Source of the DNA: Microbacterium sp. RU33B
GTDB taxonomy: Bacteria > Actinomycetota > Actinomycetes > Actinomycetales > Microbacteriaceae
Assembly: GCF_900155915.1 (NCBI RefSeq)
Contig: NZ_FTPO01000003.1
Coordinates: forward strand, 372,001-436,000
DNA: 64,000 nt
Direction: 5' to 3'
Each line of letters starts with the position of its first letter. Positions within the stretch are counted from its first letter, which is position 1. The notes under the pieces are model-generated. The model did no database searches and had not been told where the DNA came from. It saw only the letters and a list, made by a program, of their open reading frames with translations. This document shows positions 9,781 through 18,679 of this stretch, one piece after another. The translations under genes and the position numbers were made by a program.

Positions 9781-9781
<1 letters not shown>
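8366..9781 (-). CDS. rfbCD: Fused dTDP-4-dehydrorhamnose 3,5-epimerase / reductase
   Basis: Single 471-residue chain covering the last two steps of dTDP-L-rhamnose synthesis. Residues about 1-195 are an RmlC-like cupin (DSRGWFKENWQ, VQNNISFN, GTTRGIHAE with the catalytic His, AYTYLVNDHW with the catalytic Tyr). Residues about 200-471 are RmlD: NAD(P)-binding ILVVGAGGQLG, NAAAYTAVD, SSDYVFDG and the Y-x3-K motif YGQTK. In the epimerase half the usual 'AHGF' segment reads GVGNSYQ, so one expected His is absent. The start ATG (9781) overlaps the rfbB stop by one base (TGATG), showing coupling to rfbB. Confidence 0.93.
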
Positions 9782-10860
<1,079 letters not shown>

Positions 10861-10868
10861 CTAGATCA

Positions 10869-11741
10869 ATGCGCGGAATCATCTTGGCCGGCGGCACGGG
10901 TTCGCGGCTTCATCCGATCACGCTCGGCATCTCGAAGCAGCTCGTTCCTGTGTACGACAAGCCGATGATCTACTACCCGTTGTCGACCCTGCTTCTCGCG
11001 GGAATCCGCGACATCCTCATCATCACGACCCCCCAGGACTCCGACCAGTTCCAGCGGCTGCTCGGAGACGGCGAGCGGTTCGGCGTCTCGATCACGTACA
11101 AGACCCAGCCGTCTCCCGATGGTCTCGCGCAGGCGTTCATCCTCGGCGAGGAGCACATCGGGTCCGAATCCGCTGCGCTCGTGCTCGGAGACAACATCTT
11201 CTACGGACAGGGCATGGGCACACGTCTGCGCCAGTACACCGAGCTGACCGGCGGGGTGGTCTTCGGATACTGGGTGGACGAGCCCTCCGCGTACGGCGTC
11301 GTCGAATTCGACTCCGACGGCAGCGTCGTGTCGCTCGAAGAGAAGCCGTCGCACCCGAAGAGCAACTACGCCGTGCCTGGCCTGTACTTCTACGACAACG
11401 ATGTGATCGAGATCGCCAAGGCCCTGCGGCCGTCGCCGCGCGGAGAGCTCGAGATCACGGACATCAACAAGGTCTACCTCGAGAGGGGCGACCTGCGCGT
11501 CGAGCTCCTCCCTCGCGGAACGGCTTGGCTCGACACCGGAACCTTCGACTCCCTCAGCGAGGCGACCGACTTCATCCGCACGGTCGAGAAGCGCCAGGGT
11601 CTGTCCATCGGATGCCCGGAAGAGGTCGCATGGCGGATGGGATTCCTTTCGGACGACGAGCTCCGCAACCGCGCTGAGCCCCTGGTGAAGAGCGGATACG
11701 GAGCGTACCTTCTGAAAGCGCTCGCCCAGGGCAATCGTTGA
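10869..11741 (+). CDS. rfbA: Glucose-1-phosphate thymidylyltransferase RmlA
   Basis: First step of dTDP-L-rhamnose synthesis: joins glucose-1-phosphate with dTTP. The 290 residues begin with the nucleotidyltransferase signature [22 protein letters not shown] and carry [14 protein letters not shown] and [13 protein letters not shown]. The ATG at 10869 is chosen because it puts the signature at the N-terminus; a GGGAG lies nearby upstream, and an upstream in-frame start would add 15 residues without family support. The stop overlaps the next gene (TGATG), so rfbA and the first RgpF-like gene are coupled. Confidence 0.96.
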   Translation: MRGIILAGGTGSRLHPITLGISKQLVPVYDKPMIYYPLSTLLLAGIRDILIITTPQDSDQFQRLLGDGERFGVSITYKTQPSPDGLAQAFILGEEHIGSESAALVLGDNIFYGQGMGTRLRQYTELTGGVVFGYWVDEPSAYGVVEFDSDGSVVSLEEKPSHPKSNYAVPGLYFYDNDVIEIAKALRPSPRGELEITDINKVYLERGDLRVELLPRGTAWLDTGTFDSLSEATDFIRTVEKRQGLSIGCPEEVAWRMGFLSDDELRNRAEPLVKSGYGAYLLKALAQGNR

Positions 11742-13660
11742 TGTCCACCGGGCTTCCAGCGCACGCGCCTGCGGTTTTTCCTGTGGGTGGTCGTCGTCTT
11801 GTGGTGTATGTGGTGTGGGATCGGCGGGGTGAGGTCGAGGACTATATTCCGTTCGCGTTGGCGGGGTTGCGGGAGCATGCGGCTCGTGTGCTGGTGGTGG
11901 TGAATGGTTCGTTGTCGGCGGAGGGTCGGGCGAAGCTGGAGCCGGTGTCGGATGAGATCCTGGTGCGCGAGAACCGTGGGTTCGATATCTGGGCGCATAA
12001 GGATGCGTTGGATCATGTGGGTGCGGGGCTCTCGGAGTTCGATGAGGTTCTGCTGACCAATGACACGTGGTTCGGTCCGGTGCGTCCGTATGGTCCGGTG
12101 TTCGAGCGGATGGGTGCGGAGTCGGTTCATTTCTGGGGGATGACCGATCATGCGCGTGAGGAGCCGAATCCGTTCACGGGTGAGGGTGTGTTGGATTATC
12201 ACCTGCAGTCGTTCTGGATCGCGGTGCGGCGGGAGATGTTCCTGTCGGAGGCGTGGGCGGAGTATTGGCGGGATCTGCCGGTGATGCCGGGGTATTTCGA
12301 TGCGGTCCTCAAGCACGAGGCGGTGTTCACGGAGCATTTCCTGTCGCGGGGGTTCTCGTCGGGGGTGGCGTATCCGTCGGCGGATTATCCGACGGATCAT
12401 CCGGCGCTGTTCAATGCGGATCTCCTGCTCGCGGACGGGTGTCCTGTTCTCAAGCGTCGTCCGTTCTTCCACTACCCGACGTTCCTGGACAGACACGGCG
12501 TCATCGGCCGCGAGATCCTGCAGAAGGTCGCGGCCTACGACTATCCGATGCCGCTGCTGTGGGAGGACCTCGCCCGCAATGTCCCGCCGAAGACGCTCAA
12601 CGCGGATGCGGCGATGCTCGAGGTGCTTCCCGAGATCGACGTCTCGTACGACCCCGAGCGACCCCTGCGGATCGTCGCCATCCTCAACATCACGAACGTC
12701 GACATGGCTGACGAGATGCTGGACCGCGTCGACCACCTCCCGGGCGCCGACCTGGTGATCACGACGAATGAGGAGCGACGCGCGGAGAAGATCCGTCGGC
12801 TGCTCGCTGAGCGGCCACATCCAGCCGATCGTCGCACGGAAGTGCGGGTCGTGCCGTCGAAGCTCGGGCGCCATATGAGCGCCTTCCTCATCGGCTGTCG
12901 CGACATCCTGCTCTCCGACGACTACGACCTCGTGCTCAAACTCCACTCCAAGAGGTCGTCGAAGAAGTCGCACAACGCGAGCAGGTACTTCACGCGCCAC
13001 CAGTTCGAGAACCTCTCCAGCTCTCCGGGGTACGTCGCCAACGTGCTGGCGCTGTTCCAGAAGGAGCCTGGCCTCGGCGTCGTCTTCCCGCCTATGGTCC
13101 ACATCGGGATCCCCACCATGGGCCAGGGATGGTCGGGTTACCGCCCGCTCATCGAGGACTTCGTGGAGGAGCTCGGCATCAAGGTTCCCCTCGACGACGT
13201 GTCGCCGCTCGCCCCGCTCGGGGGCATGTTCTTCGCCCGTCCCGAAGCTCTCCGAGTGCTCCTGCGTCGCGAGTGGACGTACGACGACTATGCGCCCAAG
13301 GGCAAGGATCGACTCCTGCTCGGCCCCGTCCAGGAGCGTCTGATCGCGTATGCGGCGGGCGAGAGCGGCATGCACTGCCGAACCGTCCTGAATGCAGAGC
13401 ATGCCGACATCAGCCATACGGCGATCGAGTTCAAGCTCGACCAGCTCTCGTCCACGACCCCGGGCTACCCCATCGATCAGATCCAGTTCCTCCACCGTGC
13501 CGGATGGACCGGGCGAGGGGGAGCGGTGCCGCTCGCGCGGATGTACCTCCGCCTCAATCACCCCCGGGTCTCCCACGCCATCGACCCGGTGTACCAAGCC
13601 GCGCGGCGTGCGGTCATCCGGGCGCGCGTGCTCAACGATCGACTGCGAGGACGCTCGTGA
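11741..13660 (+). CDS. RgpF-like rhamnan synthesis glycosyltransferase, copy 1
   Basis: About 639 residues, matching the rhamnan synthesis protein F family (in streptococci RgpF adds rhamnose to the cell-wall rhamnan). The N-terminal module (residues about 9-245) holds VVYVVWDRRGEVEDYIPFAL, ENRGFDIWAHKDAL, EVLLTNDTWFGP and DYHLQSFWIAVRREMF. The C-terminal part has LVLKLHSKRSSKKSHN, FPPMVHIG and LAPLGGMFFARPEAL. The N-terminal module is encoded by DNA identical to that of the next gene (11764-12473) and uses GTG, GAT, TAT and GGT instead of the GTC, GAC, TAC and GGC used elsewhere. It follows rfbA with a one-base overlap and is followed by copy 2 with a GTGA overlap. Rhamnose transfer is inferred from the family and rfb context. 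Confidence 0.88.
   Translation: MSTGLPAHAPAVFPVGGRRLVVYVVWDRRGEVEDYIPFALAGLREHAARVLVVVNGSLSAEGRAKLEPVSDEILVRENRGFDIWAHKDALDHVGAGLSEFDEVLLTNDTWFGPVRPYGPVFERMGAESVHFWGMTDHAREEPNPFTGEGVLDYHLQSFWIAVRREMFLSEAWAEYWRDLPVMPGYFDAVLKHEAVFTEHFLSRGFSSGVAYPSADYPTDHPALFNADLLLADGCPVLKRRPFFHYPTFLDRHGVIGREILQKVAAYDYPMPLLWEDLARNVPPKTLNADAAMLEVLPEIDVSYDPERPLRIVAILNITNVDMADEMLDRVDHLPGADLVITTNEERRAEKIRRLLAERPHPADRRTEVRVVPSKLGRHMSAFLIGCRDILLSDDYDLVLKLHSKRSSKKSHNASRYFTRHQFENLSSSPGYVANVLALFQKEPGLGVVFPPMVHIGIPTMGQGWSGYRPLIEDFVEELGIKVPLDDVSPLAPLGGMFFARPEALRVLLRREWTYDDYAPKGKDRLLLGPVQERLIAYAAGESGMHCRTVLNAEHADISHTAIEFKLDQLSSTTPGYPIDQIQFLHRAGWTGRGGAVPLARMYLRLNHPRVSHAIDPVYQAARRAVIRARVLNDRLRGRS
11764..12473 (+). repeat. 710-bp exact direct repeat, copy 1
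   Basis: By line-by-line reading, identical to 13671-14380 (constant offset 1,907 bases). Identity begins at CGCGCCTGCGG and ends at TTCTTCCACT, after which the two genes diverge at once. The repeat keeps the same reading frame in both genes and contains no GCC or GGC codons in that frame, unlike the flanking sequence. Confidence 0.95.
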
Positions 13661-15618
13661 GCGCGTCGGCCGCGCCTGCGGTTTTTCCTGTGGGTGGTCG
13701 TCGTCTTGTGGTGTATGTGGTGTGGGATCGGCGGGGTGAGGTCGAGGACTATATTCCGTTCGCGTTGGCGGGGTTGCGGGAGCATGCGGCTCGTGTGCTG
13801 GTGGTGGTGAATGGTTCGTTGTCGGCGGAGGGTCGGGCGAAGCTGGAGCCGGTGTCGGATGAGATCCTGGTGCGCGAGAACCGTGGGTTCGATATCTGGG
13901 CGCATAAGGATGCGTTGGATCATGTGGGTGCGGGGCTCTCGGAGTTCGATGAGGTTCTGCTGACCAATGACACGTGGTTCGGTCCGGTGCGTCCGTATGG
14001 TCCGGTGTTCGAGCGGATGGGTGCGGAGTCGGTTCATTTCTGGGGGATGACCGATCATGCGCGTGAGGAGCCGAATCCGTTCACGGGTGAGGGTGTGTTG
14101 GATTATCACCTGCAGTCGTTCTGGATCGCGGTGCGGCGGGAGATGTTCCTGTCGGAGGCGTGGGCGGAGTATTGGCGGGATCTGCCGGTGATGCCGGGGT
14201 ATTTCGATGCGGTCCTCAAGCACGAGGCGGTGTTCACGGAGCATTTCCTGTCGCGGGGGTTCTCGTCGGGGGTGGCGTATCCGTCGGCGGATTATCCGAC
14301 GGATCATCCGGCGCTGTTCAATGCGGATCTCCTGCTCGCGGACGGGTGTCCTGTTCTCAAGCGTCGTCCGTTCTTCCACTGGCCGCCCTTCCTGGACCGG
14401 CACGGCGTCATCGGCAGGTGGCTCGTCGACGACGCCCGGCGATACGGGTATCCGGTCGACCTCATCCTGAGCAACCTGGCACGCAATGTCGAGCCGAAGG
14501 CGTTCAATGCCGATCTCGCGATGCACGAGGTCCTGCCCGAGATCGACGTCTCCTACGACCCCGAACGGCCGTTCCGGATCGCCGCTCTGCTGCACATCTT
14601 CTACGTCGAGATGACCGACGAGATGCTCGACCTCGTCGACACGCTTCCGGGCGTATACGACCTCGTCGTGACCACACCGGATGCCGACAGGGCGCAGCAG
14701 ATCCGAGAGATCGTGGCACGGCGTCCCCGCGACGGTCGGGGGGTCGACGTCCGCGTGCTCGCCTCCAACGACGGCCGTGATCAGAGCGCCTTCCTCATCG
14801 GTTGTCGCGACATCCTCACATCGGACCGCTACGACCTCGTCGTGAAGCTCCACTCGAAGAAGACGCCCCAGGACGGATACAACATCGGTCGTCACTTCAA
14901 GTCGCAGCAGTTCACGAATCTCCTCAACAGCCCCGGCTACACCGCCAACGTTCTCGGACTGTTCCAGAAGGAGCCGGGTCTCGGCCTCGTCTACCCACCG
15001 ATGATCCACATCGGTTACCCCGCCATGGGCCGTGGATGGTGGTCGAACAAGCCGGCATTCGAGAAGCTGTGCCATGTGCTCGGCATCCGGGTTCCCCTCG
15101 ACGAGATCTCTCCGCTCGCACCGTACGGGTCCATGTACATCGCTCGTCCCGAATCGCTCCGACTCCTCGTGGAGCACGACTGGACGTACGGGCAGTTCGG
15201 CGGGGCGGAGGCCTACCAGGACGGCGGACTCGCGCACGTGCTCGAGCGGATGCCGTCATACGCCGCGGCGGAGCTGGGCTTCCACACCCGCACGATCTCC
15301 ACGGCCGAGTACATGTCGATCAGCCACACGTCGCTGGAGTTCAACCTCGATCAGATCTCGACGACTCTGCCCGGAGACAATGTCGAGAAGACGATGTTCA
15401 TCAAGAGCGCCGGCTACACCGGCGAGGGTCGTCTACGGGACTTCGTGCGCATGTACTTCTCCCTCCATCCCCGCGTCGGCCGCAAGCTCGGGTGGATGCT
15501 GGATCGCTCGAGCCATTTTCATCGCGCGCTGACTGTGCCGCGCCGTGTCCTGTCGATCCCGCGTCGCGCGCTCAGGCGCCTCCGCCGCAGCCTCGGCCAC
15601 GCCGGAGGGACGTCGTGA
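13657..15618 (+). CDS. RgpF-like rhamnan synthesis glycosyltransferase, copy 2
   Basis: 653 residues, start GTG at 13657 overlapping the copy 1 stop (GTGA). Residues about 6-241 are identical to the N-terminal module of copy 1. The rest is homologous but clearly diverged (LILSNLARNVEPKAFNAD, FLIGCRDILTSDRYDLVVKL, HSKKTPQDGYN, YPPMIHIGYPAMGRGW, LAPYGSMYIARPESL). The C-terminus ends in a very Arg-rich tail (PRRVLSIPRRALRRLRRSLG) that could bind membrane lipid. The divergent C-terminal halves could set different acceptor or linkage specificity. Activity is inferred from the RgpF family and from rfb and Wzm/Wzt on either side. Confidence 0.88.
   Translation: MSASAAPAVFPVGGRRLVVYVVWDRRGEVEDYIPFALAGLREHAARVLVVVNGSLSAEGRAKLEPVSDEILVRENRGFDIWAHKDALDHVGAGLSEFDEVLLTNDTWFGPVRPYGPVFERMGAESVHFWGMTDHAREEPNPFTGEGVLDYHLQSFWIAVRREMFLSEAWAEYWRDLPVMPGYFDAVLKHEAVFTEHFLSRGFSSGVAYPSADYPTDHPALFNADLLLADGCPVLKRRPFFHWPPFLDRHGVIGRWLVDDARRYGYPVDLILSNLARNVEPKAFNADLAMHEVLPEIDVSYDPERPFRIAALLHIFYVEMTDEMLDLVDTLPGVYDLVVTTPDADRAQQIREIVARRPRDGRGVDVRVLASNDGRDQSAFLIGCRDILTSDRYDLVVKLHSKKTPQDGYNIGRHFKSQQFTNLLNSPGYTANVLGLFQKEPGLGLVYPPMIHIGYPAMGRGWWSNKPAFEKLCHVLGIRVPLDEISPLAPYGSMYIARPESLRLLVEHDWTYGQFGGAEAYQDGGLAHVLERMPSYAAAELGFHTRTISTAEYMSISHTSLEFNLDQISTTLPGDNVEKTMFIKSAGYTGEGRLRDFVRMYFSLHPRVGRKLGWMLDRSSHFHRALTVPRRVLSIPRRALRRLRRSLGHAGGTS
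13671..14380 (+). repeat. 710-bp exact direct repeat, copy 2
   Basis: Second copy of 11764-12473, inside the second RgpF-like gene. No inverted ends, target duplication or transposase gene accompany it, so it is not an insertion sequence. It is a duplicated or gene-converted coding module. Confidence 0.95.
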
Positions 15619-15702
15619 GCCTCGCGCCGCACGACGGTCGGGCGGATGCCCACCTGCGCGCGGATATAGTGCAGTGACCGTTCTGAGACCCGAGTAGGAA
15701 CC

Positions 15703-16614
15703 GTGGATACTTCCGCACGCTTCGAACGGCTCGCTCGCGAGCCGTTCATCACCGTCGACCCCGGTGGTCTCCGCACCAACCGGCGTGGAGGCAAACTGCG
15801 CGAGATCGCGTCCCGCCGCGAGCTTCTCAACCTGCTCGTACGGCGAGACCTCCAAGCGCGCTACCGAGACAGCTTCCTCGGGTTCCTGTGGACCGTCATC
15901 CGCCCGATCATCCAGTTCCTGATGTACTTCATCGTTCTGGGTCAGTTCCTGCGCGCGGCCCAGGGCATCGACCAGTTCGCGATCTACCTCTTCTCCGGGT
16001 TGACCCTGTTCGCGTTCTTCAGCGACATGGTCTTCGGCTCGACGGGATCGATCATCGGCAATGCCGGGCTGGTCAAGAAGATCTACCTGCCCCGCGAGAT
16101 CTTCCCGCTCGCGAGCATCGGCGGCGCGGCCTTCATGTTCGTCGTCCAGCTGGGGATCCTGCTCCTCGCGGCGGTCCTCTTCAAAGCGCTTCCCGCACCC
16201 GCCGAGATGCTGTGGTTCTTCCCCTCCGTCGGACTGATCCTGGTCTACGGTGTGGCGATCGGACTCCTCCTCTCCGCATTGAACGTCTACCTCCGCGATA
16301 TCCAGTACCTCACCGAGGTCGTCATGATGCTGGCGATGTGGGCGTCGCCGATCGTGTACTCGTGGCAGATGGTGACCGACGCCATCAACCGTCTCTCGCT
16401 GCCGTCGTGGGTTCTGGAGATCTACGCCGCCAACCCGATCACCATCGGCGTCCTGGGCTTCCACCGGGCCTTCTGGGGCGCTGGGACGCTGGCGGACTAC
16501 CCGCCCAACCTGGGTCTGCGCATGCTGATCGCGGGCCTCATCGGCCTCGTCCTCCTGTGGATCGCGCAGCGGGTCTTCACCCGCCTCCAGGGCAACTTCG
16601 CGCAGGAGCTGTGA
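15703..16614 (+). CDS. ABC-2 polysaccharide export permease (Wzm/TagG-like), system 1
   Basis: 303-residue inner-membrane permease of a lipid-linked polysaccharide exporter. After a cytosolic N-terminus with the amphipathic motif LLVRRDLQARYRDSFLGFLW, about six membrane segments follow (FLMYFIVLGQFL, FSGLTLFAFFSDMVF, FMFVVQLGILLLAAVLF, VGLILVYGVAIGLLL, VVMMLAMWASPIVYSW, LIAGLIGLVLLWIA). YLPREIFPLASI is typical of Wzm/TagG. The GTG at 15703 has AGGA upstream. The stop overlaps the ATPase start (TGATG). It probably exports the rhamnose polymer made by the genes just upstream. Confidence 0.93.
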   Translation: MDTSARFERLAREPFITVDPGGLRTNRRGGKLREIASRRELLNLLVRRDLQARYRDSFLGFLWTVIRPIIQFLMYFIVLGQFLRAAQGIDQFAIYLFSGLTLFAFFSDMVFGSTGSIIGNAGLVKKIYLPREIFPLASIGGAAFMFVVQLGILLLAAVLFKALPAPAEMLWFFPSVGLILVYGVAIGLLLSALNVYLRDIQYLTEVVMMLAMWASPIVYSWQMVTDAINRLSLPSWVLEIYAANPITIGVLGFHRAFWGAGTLADYPPNLGLRMLIAGLIGLVLLWIAQRVFTRLQGNFAQEL

Positions 16615-17819
16615 TGACCGACGACATGACCACGGCACGGCCCGACATCGTGCGCCTCGCGGGCGTGACGAAGTTCTTCCGGGTACGCAAGGACAACAGC
16701 CTGAAGGACCGCATCGTGCATCTCGGGCGGCTCGGTAAGGCCCACCGACAGGACTTCTACGCTGTCGACGACGTGACGCTCACGATCGAGGCGGGCACCA
16801 CGGTCGGACTCATGGGAGCGAACGGGTCGGGCAAGAGCACCCTGCTGAAGCTCATCGGCGGGATCGTGTCGCCCTCGAGCGGAACGGTGCAGACGCGCGG
16901 TCGGATGGCGGCTCTGCTCGAACTCGGGGCGGGATTCCACCCCGACCTCAGCGGACGTGAGAATGTCTTCCTGAATGCATCCATCCTCGGTCTCACCCGC
17001 GCTCAGATCGACGAACGATTCGACGACATCGTCGCGTTCAGCGGGATCGGCGATTTCATCGACACCGCGGTGAAGTTCTACTCCTCGGGCATGTACGTGC
17101 GCCTCGCTTTCGCCGTGGCCGTGCACACCGACCCCGACATCCTCCTCGTCGACGAGGTGCTCGCCGTCGGCGACGAGGCGTTCCAACGCAAGTGCATGGA
17201 GCGGATCCAGCTGTTCCGCGAGGAGGGGCGCACCATCATCCTCGTCAGCCACTCCGCGCAGCAGGTCGCCGAGTTGTGCGATCGCGGCGTCGTCCTCAGC
17301 GACGGCAAGGTGGTGTTCGATGGCGACACGAACGAGGCCATCGGCGCGCTGCGGAACGTTCTCGACGGCCGACGCGCCGACGAGGCCGCACGCGAGGAGA
17401 CGATCCACCCGATCCAGGTGAAGAGGATCGAGATCCTGGATGCGGACGGCCAGCCTGCAGCCGAGATCTCCGAGGGTGATCCGATGACGATCCGGGTCTC
17501 CGTCGACGCTCTGCGCCCGATGGAGCGCTGGGAGGTCGGGTTCAGCATCGACACACCGCTCGGGCAGATGGTGCTCGCATCGAACACCGACATCCTCGGG
17601 GTCCGCCTCGCCCCCATCTCCGGACCGACCCGCGTCGACCTCTCCATCGCGCAGGTGCACTTCGGTCCCGGTCAGTACTTCATCAACGCGAACGCCGCCG
17701 GAGTGAGTGAGCCCAGCAGTCACGGCCTCAAGCAGGGCGCGCTCCTCACCGTCCGCGGCGACACCAGCACGATGGGCACGGTGTCGGCCAAGGTGAGCGT
17801 GGCGGAGCGCTCCGAGTGA
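16614..17819 (+). CDS. ABC exporter ATPase with C-terminal Wzt domain, system 1
   Basis: 401 residues. The first 250 or so form the nucleotide-binding domain with Walker A GANGSGKST, signature YSSGMYVRLAFAVAV, Walker B ILLVDEVLAVGDEAF and switch His in VSHSA. Residues of about 265-400 form a Wzt-C-type beta domain (KRIEILDADGQPAAEISEGD, WEVGFSIDTPLGQMV, GPGQYFINANAAG). In Gram-negative Wzt proteins this domain recognises the capped end of the polymer, so this system may export a finished, terminally modified chain. The permease partner overlaps upstream and the next GT2 gene overlaps by GTGA. Confidence 0.93.
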   Translation: MTDDMTTARPDIVRLAGVTKFFRVRKDNSLKDRIVHLGRLGKAHRQDFYAVDDVTLTIEAGTTVGLMGANGSGKSTLLKLIGGIVSPSSGTVQTRGRMAALLELGAGFHPDLSGRENVFLNASILGLTRAQIDERFDDIVAFSGIGDFIDTAVKFYSSGMYVRLAFAVAVHTDPDILLVDEVLAVGDEAFQRKCMERIQLFREEGRTIILVSHSAQQVAELCDRGVVLSDGKVVFDGDTNEAIGALRNVLDGRRADEAAREETIHPIQVKRIEILDADGQPAAEISEGDPMTIRVSVDALRPMERWEVGFSIDTPLGQMVLASNTDILGVRLAPISGPTRVDLSIAQVHFGPGQYFINANAAGVSEPSSHGLKQGALLTVRGDTSTMGTVSAKVSVAERSE

Positions 17820-18667
17820 CCCGATCCGCCACAGCGGGCGTCATGCTCACGTTCCACCCCCCTGCCGAAACCGAGGGCAACCTCGTCGCCCTCCTCGGCG
17901 AGGTCGACCGGGTCTTCGTGGTCGACAACTCCCCAGATGGCTCGGCGCGCGAGGTGCTCTCCAGGTTCGGCGACGACCCACGGGTCACCTTCCTGACGCA
18001 GGACGGGAACGTGGGGGTGGCGGCGGGATTCAACGCCGGCATGCGTCGCGCGCTGACCGAGGGGTACGACTTCGTCTGGATCTTCGATCAGGACAGCACG
18101 GTGACTCCGGGCATGCTGGAGGTGCTCCTCTCGGTGCACGGTGCGGCCGGGCCTCGGGCCGGGATCGTCGGGCCGGCGCTCCGCGCCGAGGAGACCGGAT
18201 TCATGTATAACGCGGAGCGGGGATCGGGATGGGCTCCACGCGAGGTGCTCATCTCCTCGGGCGCGCTCTTCCCTCGCGGGATGCTCGAGGAGATCGGCCT
18301 GCACGACGAATCGCTGTTCATCGACTACGTCGACCACGACATCTCTCTCCGCGCCCGTCGCGCGGGATGGGTCAACCTCAAGGCGTTCGATACGGTGCTC
18401 GACCATCGCTTCGGTGCATCGCAGGAAGCGCGTCTCTTCGGCAGACGGGTCTATCTGTCCAATTACTCGCCCATGCGGCAGTACTACATGTCGCGGAATC
18501 GGCTCCTCCTTCTCCGCCGGTTCGGGCCGGGTCCGTGGTTCCGCGAAGACGTCGCCTACAACCTCAAGGCGTGGATCAAGGTCCTGCTCTGCGAGCGAGA
18601 CCGTCCTCAGAAGATCGCCGCCGCCATGCGCGGCACGAGGGACGGCATCAGCAACAAAGCATCGTGA
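17816..18667 (+). CDS. GT2 glycosyltransferase (rhamnosyltransferase-like)
   Basis: 283 residues, GT-A fold. N-terminal VFVVDNSPDG, GNVGVAAGFNAGMRRAL and the metal-binding DQD at 91-93 (FVWIFDQDSTV), then SSGALFPR and FIDYVDHDISLRAR, where the acidic pair is the usual catalytic-base region. The pattern is that of dTDP-rhamnosyltransferases (WbbL/RfbF type). Start GTG overlaps the Wzt stop by four bases, making it the last gene of the rfbA-rgpF-rgpF-wzm-wzt run. It ends 12 bases before a convergent DUF2142 gene. Confidence 0.87.
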   Translation: MTRSATAGVMLTFHPPAETEGNLVALLGEVDRVFVVDNSPDGSAREVLSRFGDDPRVTFLTQDGNVGVAAGFNAGMRRALTEGYDFVWIFDQDSTVTPGMLEVLLSVHGAAGPRAGIVGPALRAEETGFMYNAERGSGWAPREVLISSGALFPRGMLEEIGLHDESLFIDYVDHDISLRARRAGWVNLKAFDTVLDHRFGASQEARLFGRRVYLSNYSPMRQYYMSRNRLLLLRRFGPGPWFREDVAYNLKAWIKVLLCERDRPQKIAAAMRGTRDGISNKAS

Positions 18668-18679
18668 GCGGGACCGCCA

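Noticed and set aside
11764..14380. Repeat pair as an insertion sequence or transposon
   Set aside because: No inverted ends, target duplication or transposase; both copies are coding and in frame within glycosyltransferase genes.
11474..15237. Two long antisense open frames over the RgpF-like genes, with a shared middle part
   Set aside because: The shared part only mirrors the 710-bp repeat on the other strand. The proteins are His/Arg-rich and without motifs.
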